Assembly (NCBI GenBank): GCA_037176845.1
Contig: JAYKXP010000119.1
Location: forward strand, 83,214 to 147,213
Reading direction: 5' to 3'
DNA: 64,000 nt
Source: Paramarasmius palmivorus
Taxonomy: Eukaryota; Basidiomycota; Agaricomycetes; Agaricales; Marasmiaceae
Positions 34,531 through 48,415 of the stretch are shown one piece after another (positions within the stretch are counted from its first letter, which is position 1; each line of letters begins with the position of its first letter). The notes below the pieces were generated by a model. That model was not told the DNA's origin, searched no databases, and saw nothing but the letters and a program-made list of their open reading frames with translations. The translations under genes were made by a program, and so were the position numbers.

Positions 34531-37500
34531 TTTCGTTCCTCCGCTTCCTTCGCTTTTTCTTTTCCTTTCTCCGAGTCTGCGTTCTCCGACAACCATATGA
34601 TTATAGAGGCACCTTTCTAGTCAAAATATTGAATACCACCACCCAAATCCCGCGCCGACGCCCTGGCAGCTACACGCTATACGACTCATCCACCAACTTG
34701 AATGATGGTAATACAAGCACCACGTTCCTTCCTGCGTTATAGAATGCTATAAAGCAGTCTCGTCTGAAGAATCCTCTCTCGTCCTTCCTTGCATGAGGCC
34801 CTTTGGACGATTGAGCCTTGGAATTATGTATGTCCCTCTTCCTTGCTTTTTCTACCTTTGCCTTCTACCTATTCTATTGATGACTCCAAGGTTCTTGATC
34901 TTCATAGAGCGATATGAGTAGTAAAGGCTAACCTATCATCTTTTTGTAGGTACTCCATTCGACACCTTACACATTTACCCGTCTCCCAGCCCCAGTATCT
35001 GCTATCCTGCAATACCAAGTGTGACGCCGGCCCAGAAGATATCCGGTGTGGAAGGAACGCTTTGCGTACCTTTCCAACTCATCATCACACCCTAATCACG
35101 CGCCATCATACACGCACGGACGCACAAGCTTCACATTTTGATCCTGTCACTCCTATTCGATATGTCAACGTTTTTATTCTCAAACGATAAAATTGGACAA
35201 TTACCCCTGCCTCAGTTCATTTCCTATCAAGAAACAAGTTTCATTACTATGATACGTCTCCTTTATTTTATTTACTTTGTTACTGATCAGTCTATTTTTC
35301 TCTACTTACGACAGAAGCGAGCGGATCACTCAAGATGGACGAAGTTCACTCGACTATCAGCGAAGCCTACGCACATGGGGGTTGAGCCAGGCAACACCCT
35401 ACGTCTTAAAATTATGTGCTATGGTTAGTTGGTGCTCAGTGTGGGAAGTGAACGACGTACCTGATCGAGTTGAGACGTTAGCAGATGTCACCAATTTGCT
35501 ACGTGCATGGTCTCTTAGATACTGGTCTGTGTTTGACTGTTTCTATTTTATTTTGTTGATTTTATGTTGTTCTGGGCTTTGTATGATCGTCTTATAAGAC
35601 GGACTGGCCAAGTTTATCGTATCAATTCATCCTTTCTCTTTCCCCCATCATCTTCGAGTGTGAACTGTCAAGAGACCTTCTGACAAGCGTCAGAATCATA
35701 GTGAGTGAGTACTTACCGTTTTGTAACTGATACTTGAGTTAGGTATCAAACACAACGTACCCTTTGCAATTACCTTAATCGCACTTCGGAGAGTCAAGCT
35801 TTCCCTTAGCTAAGTATTTTCCTATATACTAGAGATATACTAGTGTCTACTAACAGCTTTATCTTAGGGATATTCCTACGGGAAGGCTCTGACCATATTC
35901 CAACAAGTTCAACGTTCCAATAACTCATACCTTCCATATTCAGCAATCAGGTCTTGAGAGCGGACCGTGTTACCATTTTTGGTAATCCTGGTCAACACTG
36001 TTGAACGCTTAGCGCCCATTATCTCCGAGGCTCCGCGTTCAATCCGTTTACACGGCCAGAGGTTCAAAAGTCAGAATGATGATGGGAAAATTTTTCGTCA
36101 ATTGACCATCCCGAAATAGCGATCAAGTTGATGAATCTGGCCGTTCCTCGTTTTGATATTTTGTCTCTCTTGTCAATTTGACGATCAATCCTTATTTTCA
36201 TCGTTCCAACAATGGTCTGGTCAAGAATCCCGCCCATTTTCGGAAGAGTGACGGCAAAATGGGAAAGCTCGTGACCGGCATCATGCGGCACTACGAGAAA
36301 TGAGTCAGAAGAGTGTGCGAACTGCTTATGTCAGGTTGAACTTCGCTGTCTCGCAATTTTTTGCCCTCTTGACATCCCTCTTCTCTCTTCTCTCGCAGCT
36401 ACGCAAGAGGCCTCAAGCTCAAGACTGTTCCTTCTCCAGCTCTGACACTTGGACTGACTCCTCAAGACTTGCAAATCTCTGGTACTGGAACATCTGGATT
36501 CTTAAGCTCAACGAACCTCAAGTACGCTCGCAACCTCAAGAGCAAGCTTCAACCTTCAAGCCGAAGTCTAATCAAGATACTCGTAATGCTATCAAGGTGC
36601 TTGCTTGGTGCTCAGGGGAATACATACGCTATTGGCACTTGTGTTTGTGTATGTACAGTATCTTATGTGGTATTGAATGTAGTAGAGTAGCTAGTAATAC
36701 GGTAGCAGCAATATTATCTGTTCAAATTACCCATCAGAAAAGGAAAGGAAGGAAAGAATGAAAAGGAAGGAAGCCGGACTGTTGCCAAAAGGAGCCGAGA
36801 TGTCCTGGACCCGGCGTAGGTTTTTGGATGTTATATTGATGTAAATTGCAACGTATTGTTTTGATATAGAGCTAAATGACGTCCGGATGATAGCTTTTTG
36901 ACCTCGTTTTGATATTTGCCCAAACGGCATCGAAACGACATCAAAAACCTGCGCCCGTGTACTTGTCAAACGTTTTCCGCATCAAATTCCGGCATCAACT
37001 TCTCTTCCTTCAACCACCATCATCTCCCCGACCTTGTTCCGTCCCTTTCCTTCTGCGTAACTACCTTCTCTCCCATACCGGGAAGGCTTTTTGAACCTAG
37101 TTTGGAGCATTCACCTTTGCTCATCCCCTTACCCTACCATCCGTGTTCTCTTGGTTTCTGGTACCTTGCTATCGAGTAACACTGCACGGTCCACGTCGTA
37201 TTCGGTTCCCTTCCCGAACCCTTTCGTTGTAGGCTTTCCTGCCTTCTCTTTTTACTCGAGCTAACGTTACCACATATCTATAATCTAGGCTCCAAGACCT
37301 TCAGCAATGTCGTCAATTTTTTGTTTCTAGGACACAGAACATGTCTCGCAGGCCATCCTGAGGGTCTGTGTCTTAACGATTTCTCGGCCGATATGTGCTA
37401 ATACAATCATTCAGACAGGATGGCCTGATACGCACCTGAAGACTATGAGATCGATCTAGAAACCGCTACATTCAAGGCAACCTTGAGTCGGGTTGGTACC

Positions 37501-38550
37501 CACTCATTTGTAGTTGCTTGGGGACCGCCTCTTTCAAATGTGGACGGTAAGCGTTGTTCTACTGACTCTCGTGCTTGCCATCGTAATTGCCAAATTCATT
37601 CGTTGTTCTTTCTAGGTGCATCAAATCATTGTTATCTCCAAGCATGACTTGGGATAGCTACGAGATCAAGGTCCTTACGCCTATCTTCCTCAACAAACTG
37701 TTGCTCACATCGTTGTCAGAACGCTCCTCGCCCGAGTTGTCGTATATGGCAGGTATGTAGCTGAGTCTCTTTCCTGTCCTTTCCATCTTCTTGACTTGCC
37801 TGTTTAGGTAAATCGCCAACAATAATGCAGGTGCAATTCCTTGTCGTACACTTGCTCCATATACTAACACTGTTAGTTTGCTTTGGTGAAGGCTCATGAG
37901 CTGTAAACTCACGGATACAACCGAGGTCATTTTCGTGCTTTAGTGTACCATCGTAGTACGAACCCTAGAGAGCTAGTAATATATAGATTGTATCGGTAAC
38001 CGCCTCTACGCCTCGAGATTGAATACACTGGTGTTGATTGAAACAGTTTTCGCATACTACACCATGAAAGAACATCTGTCTTCCTATCAATTCTACACAT
38101 GCGGAAGTTTTTATGTCAATACCTCTGTTCCCTCTAACCTGGGCATCAGAAACTCGTCACCTATCCACATCCAACAACCAAGCCTCTAGCCTCAGCCTCA
38201 CGGACTACATAGCTAGCAGACGTCGATCTAGAGCATGAGGCATTAGTACAAAGTAGCTGATAGATGCGGCAGAAAAAATACTTCAAAGATTTGCCTATAC
38301 TTGGACGTACGATGGCCTCGCATTTAGTGTGCTGGCTAAATTGTATTCCGAACACCGTTGGCGGGTTCTTGAGTATGTTCTAGGTTCTCTCTCAGTATTG
38401 AGCAAGTTCTGCATCTTGTCGAAGGTATGGAGCCCAGAGGCAAGGTTGAACCTCTTCGCATGGCCTAGTTGTAACGAAGGAGCGTGATCCCATGCTGGAA
38501 GCGGTCGATGTTCCGGTTCTGTTGAGCGGCTTGGTATTTGACGAGCTGTC
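34531..38550 (+). repeat. Family R-like leader and frameless region
   Basis: 34531-34620 resembles 10480-10560 (CCTCCGCTTCC leader, CTCCGACAACC, ATTATAGAGG), suggesting another start of a family R copy. 36965-37085 is a pyrimidine-rich leader with intron-like signals downstream (37536-37617, 37751-37830). No protein can be read and no other feature is recognised across the interval. Confidence 0.35.
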
Positions 38551-41500
38551 TCTGGAAGATCGCCGGTAGAAACACTTGGGGATGTCGGGGAGCCGGGACC
38601 AGGTCATACAGGAAACGAGTTTTAATTCCTATCCGGCGATCTCACTTTTTCTGCTTTATTCGAGGACCATAACTCCAAGCCGCGATCCTCCAAATCCAGA
38701 TGCATCTTATACAGATGACTACAAAAGGATTCGAATACTTATGTGTAGATATCTGAAGATTCTACGTGTTGTCAGCCCAACGATATCGCATTCAAACGGC
38801 ACGATACGGAGACATACCGATTCTTTGACTCTCATAAGCCCATGTCCAATGTTCAGCCTCTCTCCGTCTCTCCGTCGTCTCTTCCTTCGAATCTGAACAA
38901 CAAGATCCTCCAGGACCTCGCCTCTGAGCCTGATAGTTGTCGGGGGAAAAGCTAGAGAAATTCGGAGCATGCACTGAAAGATCCAGGTTCAATGGTGGAA
39001 GTAGGCCAACGAGGATACGACTCGCGGTATCTTTCGCCCGCTTCACAGATCAGGATAGATATACACGCGTTCATTCAATGGAACGCCGACCTTGAGGAAC
39101 ACGAGCAGTCGGAGTAGCACCCCTGCACTGGCATAAGCATCAGGAAGAGGCAGTGGAGCGTTGTGAATGGACATTGAAATGCTATTCACATGCTCAAGAG
39201 ACCTGAGAAGTGACGGGGTTGCTGTGAGTAAAGATAGTACACGGGAAATGTGGCGGCGACGTACGTAGGGAGCTCGTGACAGAGTCATATACCGACAAAA
39301 TCATCTCCTTCGTACTTGGAGTGCCGGCAGTAACCCATCGAGCTAAGTACTCTGCGTAACGATAAAGACAACTTGAGTATCACAATTTGATGAGCATGAG
39401 AGATTGCTTACCTCCACAGGCTTGACCACCAACGTAAGAGTAGCGAAACAACTATCGCTGGAGAGACCAGCCGAATGCCTCATCGATTCTGGTTGCCTGA
39501 AGGCGAGATGAATACCTAAAGTCTGAGCCTTGATTCAAGGATACAAATCAGCAGTTACAGTGTACGATGCGGAAATGGCAACGTACTTATAGCATCAGAT
39601 ACACCAACGAGGGACAGCTCAAAGGCTGGTACAGGTAAAGTTGTCTTTGAAGAGTCCAATTCCGAGGTCAGAGATGAGCTTTTCCTGTCAGCGCATAGAC
39701 ATGAGATGATTTAAAGTGGCTTTGGAGGCGGGGTTCTGGAGTCCAGGTTAGCGTGGTGTCATCTACGTGAAAATAGCCTAAAAAGAATAGAATATGGCTA
39801 TCTGCGTATATTGGTCAACAAGGGTCTGAGCGCTCACTTCGGTGTGGTTATACGACAACGTTCTCCATCTAAAAAGATGAGGATGATCGCGGTCTCATAT
39901 TCTTGAGACCTACTGACACAATAACGTCAGCTCCAGGAAGAAGAAACAAAGCAAGGAATAAAGGGAAAGAGTGGGATTTGAGATCGGGATCAAACAGCGG
40001 GAAAGGAAGTATAGCGTACACCGTGGTGTTGGTTGGTGCAGTGAGGCACTATAGCCTACTAACATGATAACATAAACGAGAGATCAAGGAAACAGGCAAG
40101 GGCAAATACTCCGAACTGGTTCAGTCAGGAACACTTGGTCTTGCAAAATGCCAGATACGGAAATTATGCGACGAAGGGTACGAGGTTTAGTATAAGAAAC
40201 TAGAGAAATTGTTAGTTAGGTCCACCTTCCTCTGGAAACACGAGGAAATGGGTCGACTTGGATAGAATAGGTAGAGGCGGAAAAGGTAGCGAAGGACAAA
40301 AAGAAACGTACAGAGAAAGCCGCAAACATCGACAACCAAGCCTGTGTCGCCTCTGATCTTTTCCAACCGAGCTTGCACGATAACAAGGTTCCACTAGATG
40401 ATTTACTAGCGAGGTTCATTTTGACGTGTCTCTTGTTGGGGAGTATCTGTGAGGCTGGACAATTTGACACCTTGATAGAGTTGCCCCTTGTGTATACCCC
40501 AGCCTACACCTCTCTCGAGATCGCTCCAACAAAACTTTGATCCTCATGATTCCCGAATGTACCGAGAGCAACATTCCAATGGTGAGGATATAGCATCCGA
40601 CCTTGAGGAAGGTTACAGCAGAGATCGTCAATATTATGCTTTGGCGGCTTTGCAAGATACCTTGAAGAGACGGCATCAGCTACCTTGGAATGGAGAACTC
40701 AAAGTAGAGGACGTACATGGGGTTTTGTAGGAGCTCCTAGCCCTGATCTCTTCTCGTTCGGCCTAACATTAAACTCTCTTGCTCCAGCCTTCTGAACGTT
40801 CTCCTTAACGAAGAGGTTTCCGAGTCGCAATCTTCGAAATCCTAAGACATCCTATACGGGTGGAGATCAAGGGCCTTGAGCGCCGACAACCTCTGGCGCG
40901 TATATAGCATCTAAAAACCGTCCCAGTTAGCACAACAAAATCAAAGACGCAGACAAAGATATGATGCGGCGGCGCACCAAGTTGTTAACCCAACATTTGA
41001 TATTCAACGCTGAGTATCCATTGCCTTGTTTCCTTTATCTCATCGAAGCCCACAGCAAAAGATCGTTCTCGACCCAAAGCCTCGGGACAGACGAAGTTGC
41101 CGAAATGCTACAGAAAAGGGTTCAACAAAAGATGGAGTAGAGAATCATAAGAGCACCAACTGACTGTGGAAAATTAGGGCTCATTTGCATGTCAGGGAGT
41201 ACGGTGAGATGAGGAAAAAGACAGGTAACAGAGGGATATCACAGATGCTCGTGGTTGCGGTGCAAAATGCTGTCAGCATCGTTTCCCACGACGTCAACGC
41301 TTCTTTTGTCACCATCACGAGGTCGACTCGGGTCTTCATCGACATCTCGCGATTCTCGGCTGTTTCATTTATCCCTCTGTTGGCACGTCTTTTCCTCACC
41401 ATTATCTCTTCCGGAAAGCTTTGATCGCCCCAATCAACATGAGCAAGATTTGTTTACAGTTTCGGGTTCGGAATTCCAGCAGAACGGCCAACTTAGTTCC

Positions 41501-43600
41501 TGATTCGCTCATTTGAAGAGCTGCACGTTGGCTGCCTAGGTCTCTTCAAGCTCGCTTCTCAGAGATATACACCTTATCTTGAATCCTGCATCCACGCTCA
41601 TGTCAAGCGATCTCATGGACAACATCTGTCATGCGTATCAGATGATCTCTAACTCTTGTAGAAGTGCTCATCCGCTCGACAAGTCACTGTGGCTACAGAA
41701 CTCTAAAAGTTCGATGAAAATGCACCTTCCAGGGTTCCTCCTGGTCCTCCGGTTCATTTCATCGTATTGAAACTCAAGGGACAGCATTCACACCCCATAT
41801 TCATCCGATTCGGAACCCTTGCCAGTGCAGACTTGCTGTTGGGCGTCTGTAATCCCGCAGGTCTCAAACTCAGATCTGGGATTGTCATATCCAGTGCTTC
41901 AATTCAGACGCACGCTGCCTCAATGCACTCGAGCGACTTTCGTGCAACATATCAGATGAGTTTTCCGTGCTTTGAATCTTGCGACAACTGTAAAATCTCT
42001 GTATCAAGGTCTCGTTCGTAGACACAAGTGCTAATTCACCTGAAATGTAGCTACGGCTGACTACAGGGTTCTAAAGGCTACAAGACTGTCTCTGGTTCAT
42101 CTCATTGTGAACGATGTGAAGGACAGGATTCACGTCCCGTAATCATGGAGCATTCACCGTTCAACCTCAATGAATACACACTCCGCGGCCCCGTAATACT
42201 CATGGCTGATCATTTGACTGCGGCGATTTATTATACCTTCAGCTCGATTATGCCAGTGATACTCCCCAGAACGCCAAATTTAGACGTGGTGAACGTTGAC
42301 GAAGTTGAAGGAACAGTTCAACGTAATCTGGATCAAGGTTTCAACAGCTGCGACTTCAAAACACACCATTGACACGCTGTGGCGTACGATGGTCCCCTAA
42401 TTCTGTGATACACCAATGGAACGATCCCCTTGGCTAGTGTTGTCCTCACCACCCGTGACAGTTTGCAAATGTACTTAATTTCTTCTGGCAGAGAAGGTGA
42501 TAAATGAGCGGCTATTTTTCATTCAATAACGAAACCGGAAGGAACAAGTGAAGGTTCACGAAGCTGCGTTAGTGAGGCTGAAGGAATCTATTACCTTGCA
42601 TTCGTGCGTGAAAGCTGAGACAGAGTAGGCCGATAAGGCAAAGAACAAACGAAATGGAGCCGCCATACCGGTATCTGGCGATCCAAATACTGGATGTTGT
42701 GACCTAAATACATCGGGTGTCGGTGGAAACCCTGAAATACGAACAGTTCATCCTCCTTACCTCCCATGTACAATACGTTGACCTAAAGACATTCTGAATG
42801 ATCCTGCTGAGCCCTAAGGAGAACGCCGCTTTGCCAAATGAAGACTGTACAGCTGCTGGTGGTGTGGTGGCACATGTATTACTGAGGATTGTGAATTAGT
42901 ATGGTGGCATGACCTGAACGCAATGAGCATACAATGTCCGTGCTTCATAACTGCGACTGGCACACCAATTAACGCTGAACAAATGCCCGCATAGCCTTGG
43001 TCGTGATTGAAGACTCCAACGATCGAAGGTTTTAGACGCCTGGAAGACAACGTGTATGTCTAGAGAAGCGAACCAATTCACTTCAGGCTCTGGTTGAAAA
43101 TCATGCAACAGCAAATTCACCCAGTCGAGTCTTTGATGCTGATCCCCCAGGATCATCACATAGCTTTGATCTACAGTATCGAATTCATTGGCAATTGCGA
43201 ATGGTCAACGTTCAACGCCTGCAAGTCCCCCGACCAATCCAAGGCACTCAAAACATCTCACAAGCCTGAAGACACAAATGAACACCTTGGGTTTCCATGT
43301 ACCCCATAATGCATAGACCATTGAACCCAGACGTATTTATGTGTTCCTTGCCTCAAGATTTGACATAATTACGCCCCGGAGTCTGCTGGCTCCCTTTTGC
43401 CTCGGGTATGCCAGAAACTGGGATCCTGGTGGAAATGATAGCTGATGTACACAAATCGATGCTATGATCTCGCGTCTGAGGCTCTAGATAATTAGTATTT
43501 CCGTGAGGTACTCATCGTTCAGCAACGTAGGAAGGATCGTATTTGACATTGTCGTTACTCAAAGCACAAGGCTCGCGATATCACTCGCGTGGTCGAGTAG
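38551..43600 (-). repeat. Family R repeat, copy 2 (inverted relative to copy 1)
   Basis: Read on the minus strand this follows copy 1 in the same order: 43530-43370, 43215-43085, 41425-41230, 41170-41020, 40790-40690 and 40420-40260. Between 43085 and 41460 it holds about 1.6 kb that copy 1 lacks. Conserved peptides include DQHQRLDWVNLLLHDFQPE (minus, near 43140-43085), VTKEALTSWETMLT (minus, near 41310-41265) and AAFSVRF (near 40300). 38990-39600 also matches 44700-45170 directly. There is no full gene, but the uninterrupted junction at 41020-41170 gives the pre-insertion state of the CACTA target. Confidence 0.62.
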
Positions 43601-44329
43601 ATTGTATGTGTGCTACATACTATTTTCCACTCAACGCGTGGATATATAACAGTGTTGTTTTCGATCCCTCTTTACCTTCCTTTTATGAAACTTAGCGTGT
43701 CGGATTGAAGTTAAAAGCTCTTTCTTTGAGGATCTGGAGAATGGAATTTGGCGAGAGAAATCGATGAACTATAGCATATAACGGTCTTGAACGGTAGACT
43801 GTCCCACTGAGTTGAATGTCGAGCATTTCGACTACCAATTGTGGGCTTTCAAGGATCTGTGTATATCTCGTTTATGTCGCGTTTACGGCGTTAGAGTCCG
43901 GCTACGCCATGAACTTGACAGTTCGTGTTATAATCCAATGCTCGCAACAGGATGGTGTCATTAGACTGGCAGAAGGCGTCCACTCACTTTCGCAATGGTG
44001 CTCCGAAACGAGACAAGGATATACCATCCCACATATCAGAGTATCAAACAGATCACAGATGGCGTTCTGAGTCCTGTGCGTCTAGAAATAAATGAAATAT
44101 TGGAAGGATGTACGCATCTCAAAGCCGTAGGCGCAAGACATGGAAAAAGATCCTACATCTGTATCCCTTTGGATTTCGAACTCTTTCAGTCGAGTTTTTC
44201 GTCTATACATGCCACTTGCGCGATCTCATTGTATCTGCGCACTTATAGCACCATCCGATTTCTCTTCCTCCAGTCAAACTCATCTACCGCTTCAAAAGCA
44301 TGCCCACATTCCACGAGTTAAACTAGACA
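43601..44329 (+). repeat. Family R-associated block in opposite orientation
   Basis: 43940-44090 matches 1441-1585 directly, although the adjoining copy 2 is inverted relative to copy 1. The frame reads ETRIYHPTYQSIKQITDGVL; copy 1 has ETRIYRPTYQSIK followed by a stop. 43601-43930 has no recognised content. Confidence 0.5.
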
Positions 44330-46300
44330 TCCAAAACCTGCTCCCTTGATATATCCCCTACAGCAAAGTGCCGAAACATAGTGTTCGGCTAACATTTACG
44401 TGGATAAGTGACAGAGACACAGTCTGCGCCTGCAGAGATCTCGGAGATGCTATCTGTACCCTTTAGCATTCGAGAAGAATGTGGATCAATAACACTCACC
44501 TTACGTTTGCCGAAGCAACGACGCCAGCGGGATTCGGAAGCAGGTGAACAAGCATACGACCGCGATCTAAGGGGTATCTCTTGACTAACTCCTCAGCTTG
44601 GAAAAGAAACTATCCGTATAGGAACTCCGGCCTCGGAGCTCGAGAAGCATGGGGGGTAACCCGAGAAGTTGGCTAGACTGTTCAATCTGGGTGTGTCCTT
44701 TGTCAGCATAAGCATCAGAACGAACAGGTTTGTGTTGGAAACGCACGTTAAGCATGCTGTTCTAACTCGTAGCCAGTTTACAAGATCTGAAGTATAGGTA
44801 TGCGTGAATAAGGGGTGCACGAGGAATACGATGGCAACGTACCTAGTCTCATAACAGAACCAACCGGCAGAGCATTCTCCTTCCTACTCGAAGTGCTAGC
44901 AGCTATCCGGATACTGAGGACTGAACAAACATCTGCGTAAGAGGGACAGCGAGTTGAGTATCACAATCCGAATGGCGAGAAAGAGATCACTTACTTTCAA
45001 CACAAGGGTATAGACTGATCACTGAAGTAGCGAATGATCCAGGGGATAAGCACCGGCAGAATGCCTCATCGTCTCCGGTTAACGGTATCGAAGGTGAAAT
45101 GAATGTCTATAATTCGAATGCTGACTAGAGAGAGAATCTCGTTAGCAGCGTATAGCATGCACGCGGAAACATACTTACACAGTTGGAACTGTTAATCGTA
45201 TCGCCAGCTTCATAGTGTAGTTTTGAGTCGAAAGGTGTGCGTATAAGCTTGATGAGATACCAACGCGACTGTTGTTTCGAACGTGGCAGCTTCTGTATCG
45301 ATGACATGGTCTTCAGGTGCGTATCAAGTCATCTTGAATCTGAGTGATCGTATTATTGGTCTAGAAATGGTCCGGATACGCACCTCCCCTGCACAACAGA
45401 CACCCCATCGTAGAAACTAGCAATATCCAATATTGTTGAGTACTTGGAACCTATATGCGTGGTAGCGTGAGCTTGAGTAAGAAGAGGAGGTAAGAAAAGA
45501 ACGAAAGGGTTCCGAAAGAGCGTGCACGGTGCACGTTACTCGGTAGTGGATAATAATAAGGCACCAAAACCCGAAAACGCGAAAGATGTGGCAAGGGGAT
45601 AAGCAGCAGCAAACGCTCTGAGCTAGGTTCGGGGAACTTGCCTGGGTGTATCTTCCGGATGGGCACTGTGCCTCGATGACAGGTAGTGGAACTGACAGGC
45701 GGGAAGAGCGTTTCAGGCATGGTGTAGATGTCCTACAGAAGGAGATTGGTTTAGCCTTGATCCTTTTACTCTTTAGAGAAAGTAAAGACACGAAAGGAGG
45801 CATCGAAAGGGACAGAGATAGGAAAGGGTAATGAGGGAAGAGCCACATACATATTTCAGGTCCCGACTATCCAAAAGGCCTCAGATATCGTCCCCAGAAT
45901 CATCTCCATGCCTCATCTCTGACCGTTTTTGGCCTAGCGTGTCTTCTCCCCAATACGAGGTCTGCTATGTGAGATGCCATCGTGCGTGTAGCCAGTGAAA
46001 GAGTATCTATAGGAGGAGCGTGAGTACAGTAGAGGGGGATGAAGGGCATGAGCACATACAGCACAATAGAAGTGTAATGCATATCCGGGGCGCACAGGAA
46101 TTGGCATCGGATCGAGAGGAGCGCGTTGAAGGAGCTGGATGTCTTTCTCGCAAGGACTTGGTGTTTGTCAAGCTTTTGGGAGGAGATACCGGATAACGGA
46201 AGGGAAGAGTATGTCGGAGGATTCAGAGGATGCAGACTGAATCCCAGTGAGAAATCCATTGACAATGGTTGACATAAGCTGATTCCTGTCGACACTCCTC
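44330..46300 (-). repeat. Family R repeat, copy 4 (partial)
   Basis: 44700-45170 matches 38990-39600 in the same orientation, including a shared GAGTATCACAAT core, ATGCCTCATCG, and intron-like segments at equivalent places on the minus strand. No protein is readable. 45440-46300 has pyrimidine-rich minus-strand leader character only. Confidence 0.5.
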
Positions 46301-46806
46301 AAGATTGTCAAAAAACATCGGTAGAAGTCGATGGTCGTCATTAAGATGCCGCTATGTTGACATTAGTCGACATCTATTGGTATAGGCTGGAATTTACGAA
46401 GAATCGTCCATACTGCCCACTTTCGTCAGTTATGATCAGATAATATGAAGGCTTAAATGATAAGGTACGCGCAGGACAGTTTGGGGGAATGTCATGTGAT
46501 GTCACAAATGTGACCCAGCCAAAAAGTGAGCCTGCCGTTTGACGCTTGATACCCTCGTTCGAGCGCAAGTTATACAAAATTAGAACTGGGGATTTTTAGT
46601 GAAATGTCTTTAGCGTACATTTATCAAAGAAAATTTATTTTTGTATTGCGTTGAGGTAATGTTCAAACACATTCTTTGCAGACACCGTGAGAACCGGGTT
46701 TCCCTCTACATCAAACCACCACCATCGCGTCTGCGACACAGTGGTTTTCGTTCTTTCAGCCTCTTTTTCACTCGCTTTCAGTCTGAGACTGTTTACTGAC
46801 GTCACC
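46301..46806 (+). promoter_or_regulatory. Upstream region of the DDE-like gene
   Basis: No gene. AT-rich stretches near 46570-46650 and a pyrimidine-rich segment at 46735-46790 precede the ATG, as in fungal promoters. No clear TATA box or terminal inverted repeat was identified. Confidence 0.3.
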
Positions 46807-48415
46807 ATGGGCAGGAAACGGACCAAATCGAACATAGAATATCACAACAGCGGGACTGAGCACCCTAATGCAGGAAAACGGAAAGGTGGTAATGGTTCAA
46901 AGGTGTGTTACCTCCATTTTGACAGAATCGTCTTCTAATGGGCCTTATAGGGTCGTCCAAGGAAGAAACCTCGTCGTGAAGTTGAAGAAAGGCCAATAGT
47001 CCTGCCCGAGCCTGAAGCTAGTTCCTCAGAAGTACCCATGATCACCTCAACATCTCTGTCTCGTTCTGCTTCACCTGCACCTTCTCAAATACCCCAGCAA
47101 GACATCGAAATGTCATCTTCCAACGTTTTGGACCTGGAAAATCTTCCTGAAGTCTGTTCTGCCGACCGCTATCGTTCTTTACACACACTCTGGGTGGAAA
47201 CTGGTTCCCTACCTGATCTCAGCTCTCTCCCTGACCCCGAACCATTCAACCCTGTTCCATACTCTCCAACAGAGTCTTTACTGTCGATATCCAGCTCCAG
47301 CTCGCGTTCCGAATCAGTTTCCTCGAATAATTCGTCTTCCTCGGACTCTGCACCTCATCGACCTCGAAGAAAGCCATTCAAGGCTCCACCACCTCCCCCA
47401 GAAGAGCTTCGTTTAGAAGATTTGACCCTCTGGAATATCAGTAGCACAGATATAGCCAATGCAGCAATATACCCCGTTAGCGACGAATCACATTTCCCGT
47501 GTGTCCTTTTTGCCGAAACTCCACGTTCGCCATTAGCTGCACGTGTTGAGGATGTGGTAGATGAAGATGATAGAGACACTGAGATCCATGTCTCGTGGAC
47601 AGAATTCCTACATGAAGAATTGGGTGTAGACTCTGATGAGGAATGGAAGGAGTGCGGCTCTGAGTCTGAGTACTCATCTGATGACGGAAGTGTTGATGAA
47701 GATGAGATTCTCAAGCTGTACCACGAGGAAGGAGTCGATATAGCTGTTCTCAGTGAACAGCTCAGTCATGAATTCTTGCCGCCACTGCCGGTATCGATGC
47801 CGCCGCCTCCATCATCACCTTCATCTGACCCACCTTCCGAATCTGCTCCAGCTACAGACCAAGCTGATGAGGAGAAGCCTGAGTGGTATCGCAAATGGCT
47901 GCCTCCTCCCGTTGAAGATGCTTCTGCTGCCTCGAAGGATCTCGACACCATACTGTGACCCAAGAGACCGAACGGTGTTGGTCGCATGCAGCCGAAGATC
48001 AATCCCTTTCTCCGGACACGTCTGGAGCATGTTCAGTTCTTCCTTTCAAGATACTCAAACCCTGGGTGCACGAAAACATATTCCAGTTGGATGGCAGCAT
48101 CACTCGATGTCGTGGCTATGTGTCAGAAGGGCCCCAAGTTTGCGGCAAATCTTCGGGAATGGGGACGCGACTTCATTGCAGATCGAAAAGCACTTCCTAT
48201 CCCCAAGTACAAAGGACATCATGCAGCTATCGAGAACGAGGATCTTGCGAATGATATCGCACTCCATTTGCAGAGTCTCGGCAAGTACATCAAGGCTATG
48301 GATATAGTGGACTATGTTGCTCGAAAGGAGGTTCGCCAACGGCACGGAATCAAGAAGGGAATCAAAGTGAGGACAGCTGAGCTATGGTTACGGCGCATGG
48401 GTTACCGGTGGAAAT
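46807..48415 (+). pseudogene. DDE-transposase-like gene, N-terminal part, cut by a Gypsy LTR
   Basis: Exon 1 is 46807-46902 and exon 2 begins at 46951, in frame, with an AT-hook-like GRPRKKPRR at the junction. A long serine/proline/acid-rich stretch follows. The frame meets a single TGA at 47956-47958 and continues in the same frame: PFLRTRLEHVQFFLSRY, then AANLREWGRDFIADRKALPI, DIVDYVARKEVRQRHG and LWLRRMGYRW. That last series resembles the region preceding the DDE domain of fungal pogo/Tc1-like proteins as I remember them. The catalytic part is missing because the 5' LTR of the Gypsy element begins at 48416, directly after the GYRWK codons. Family assignment is moderate; the truncation is plain. 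Confidence 0.6.

Noticed and set aside
35138..35597. Two overlapping 96- and 106-residue plus-strand frames
   Set aside because: They overlap in different frames in AT-rich DNA, with no similarity, splice structure or conserved counterpart.
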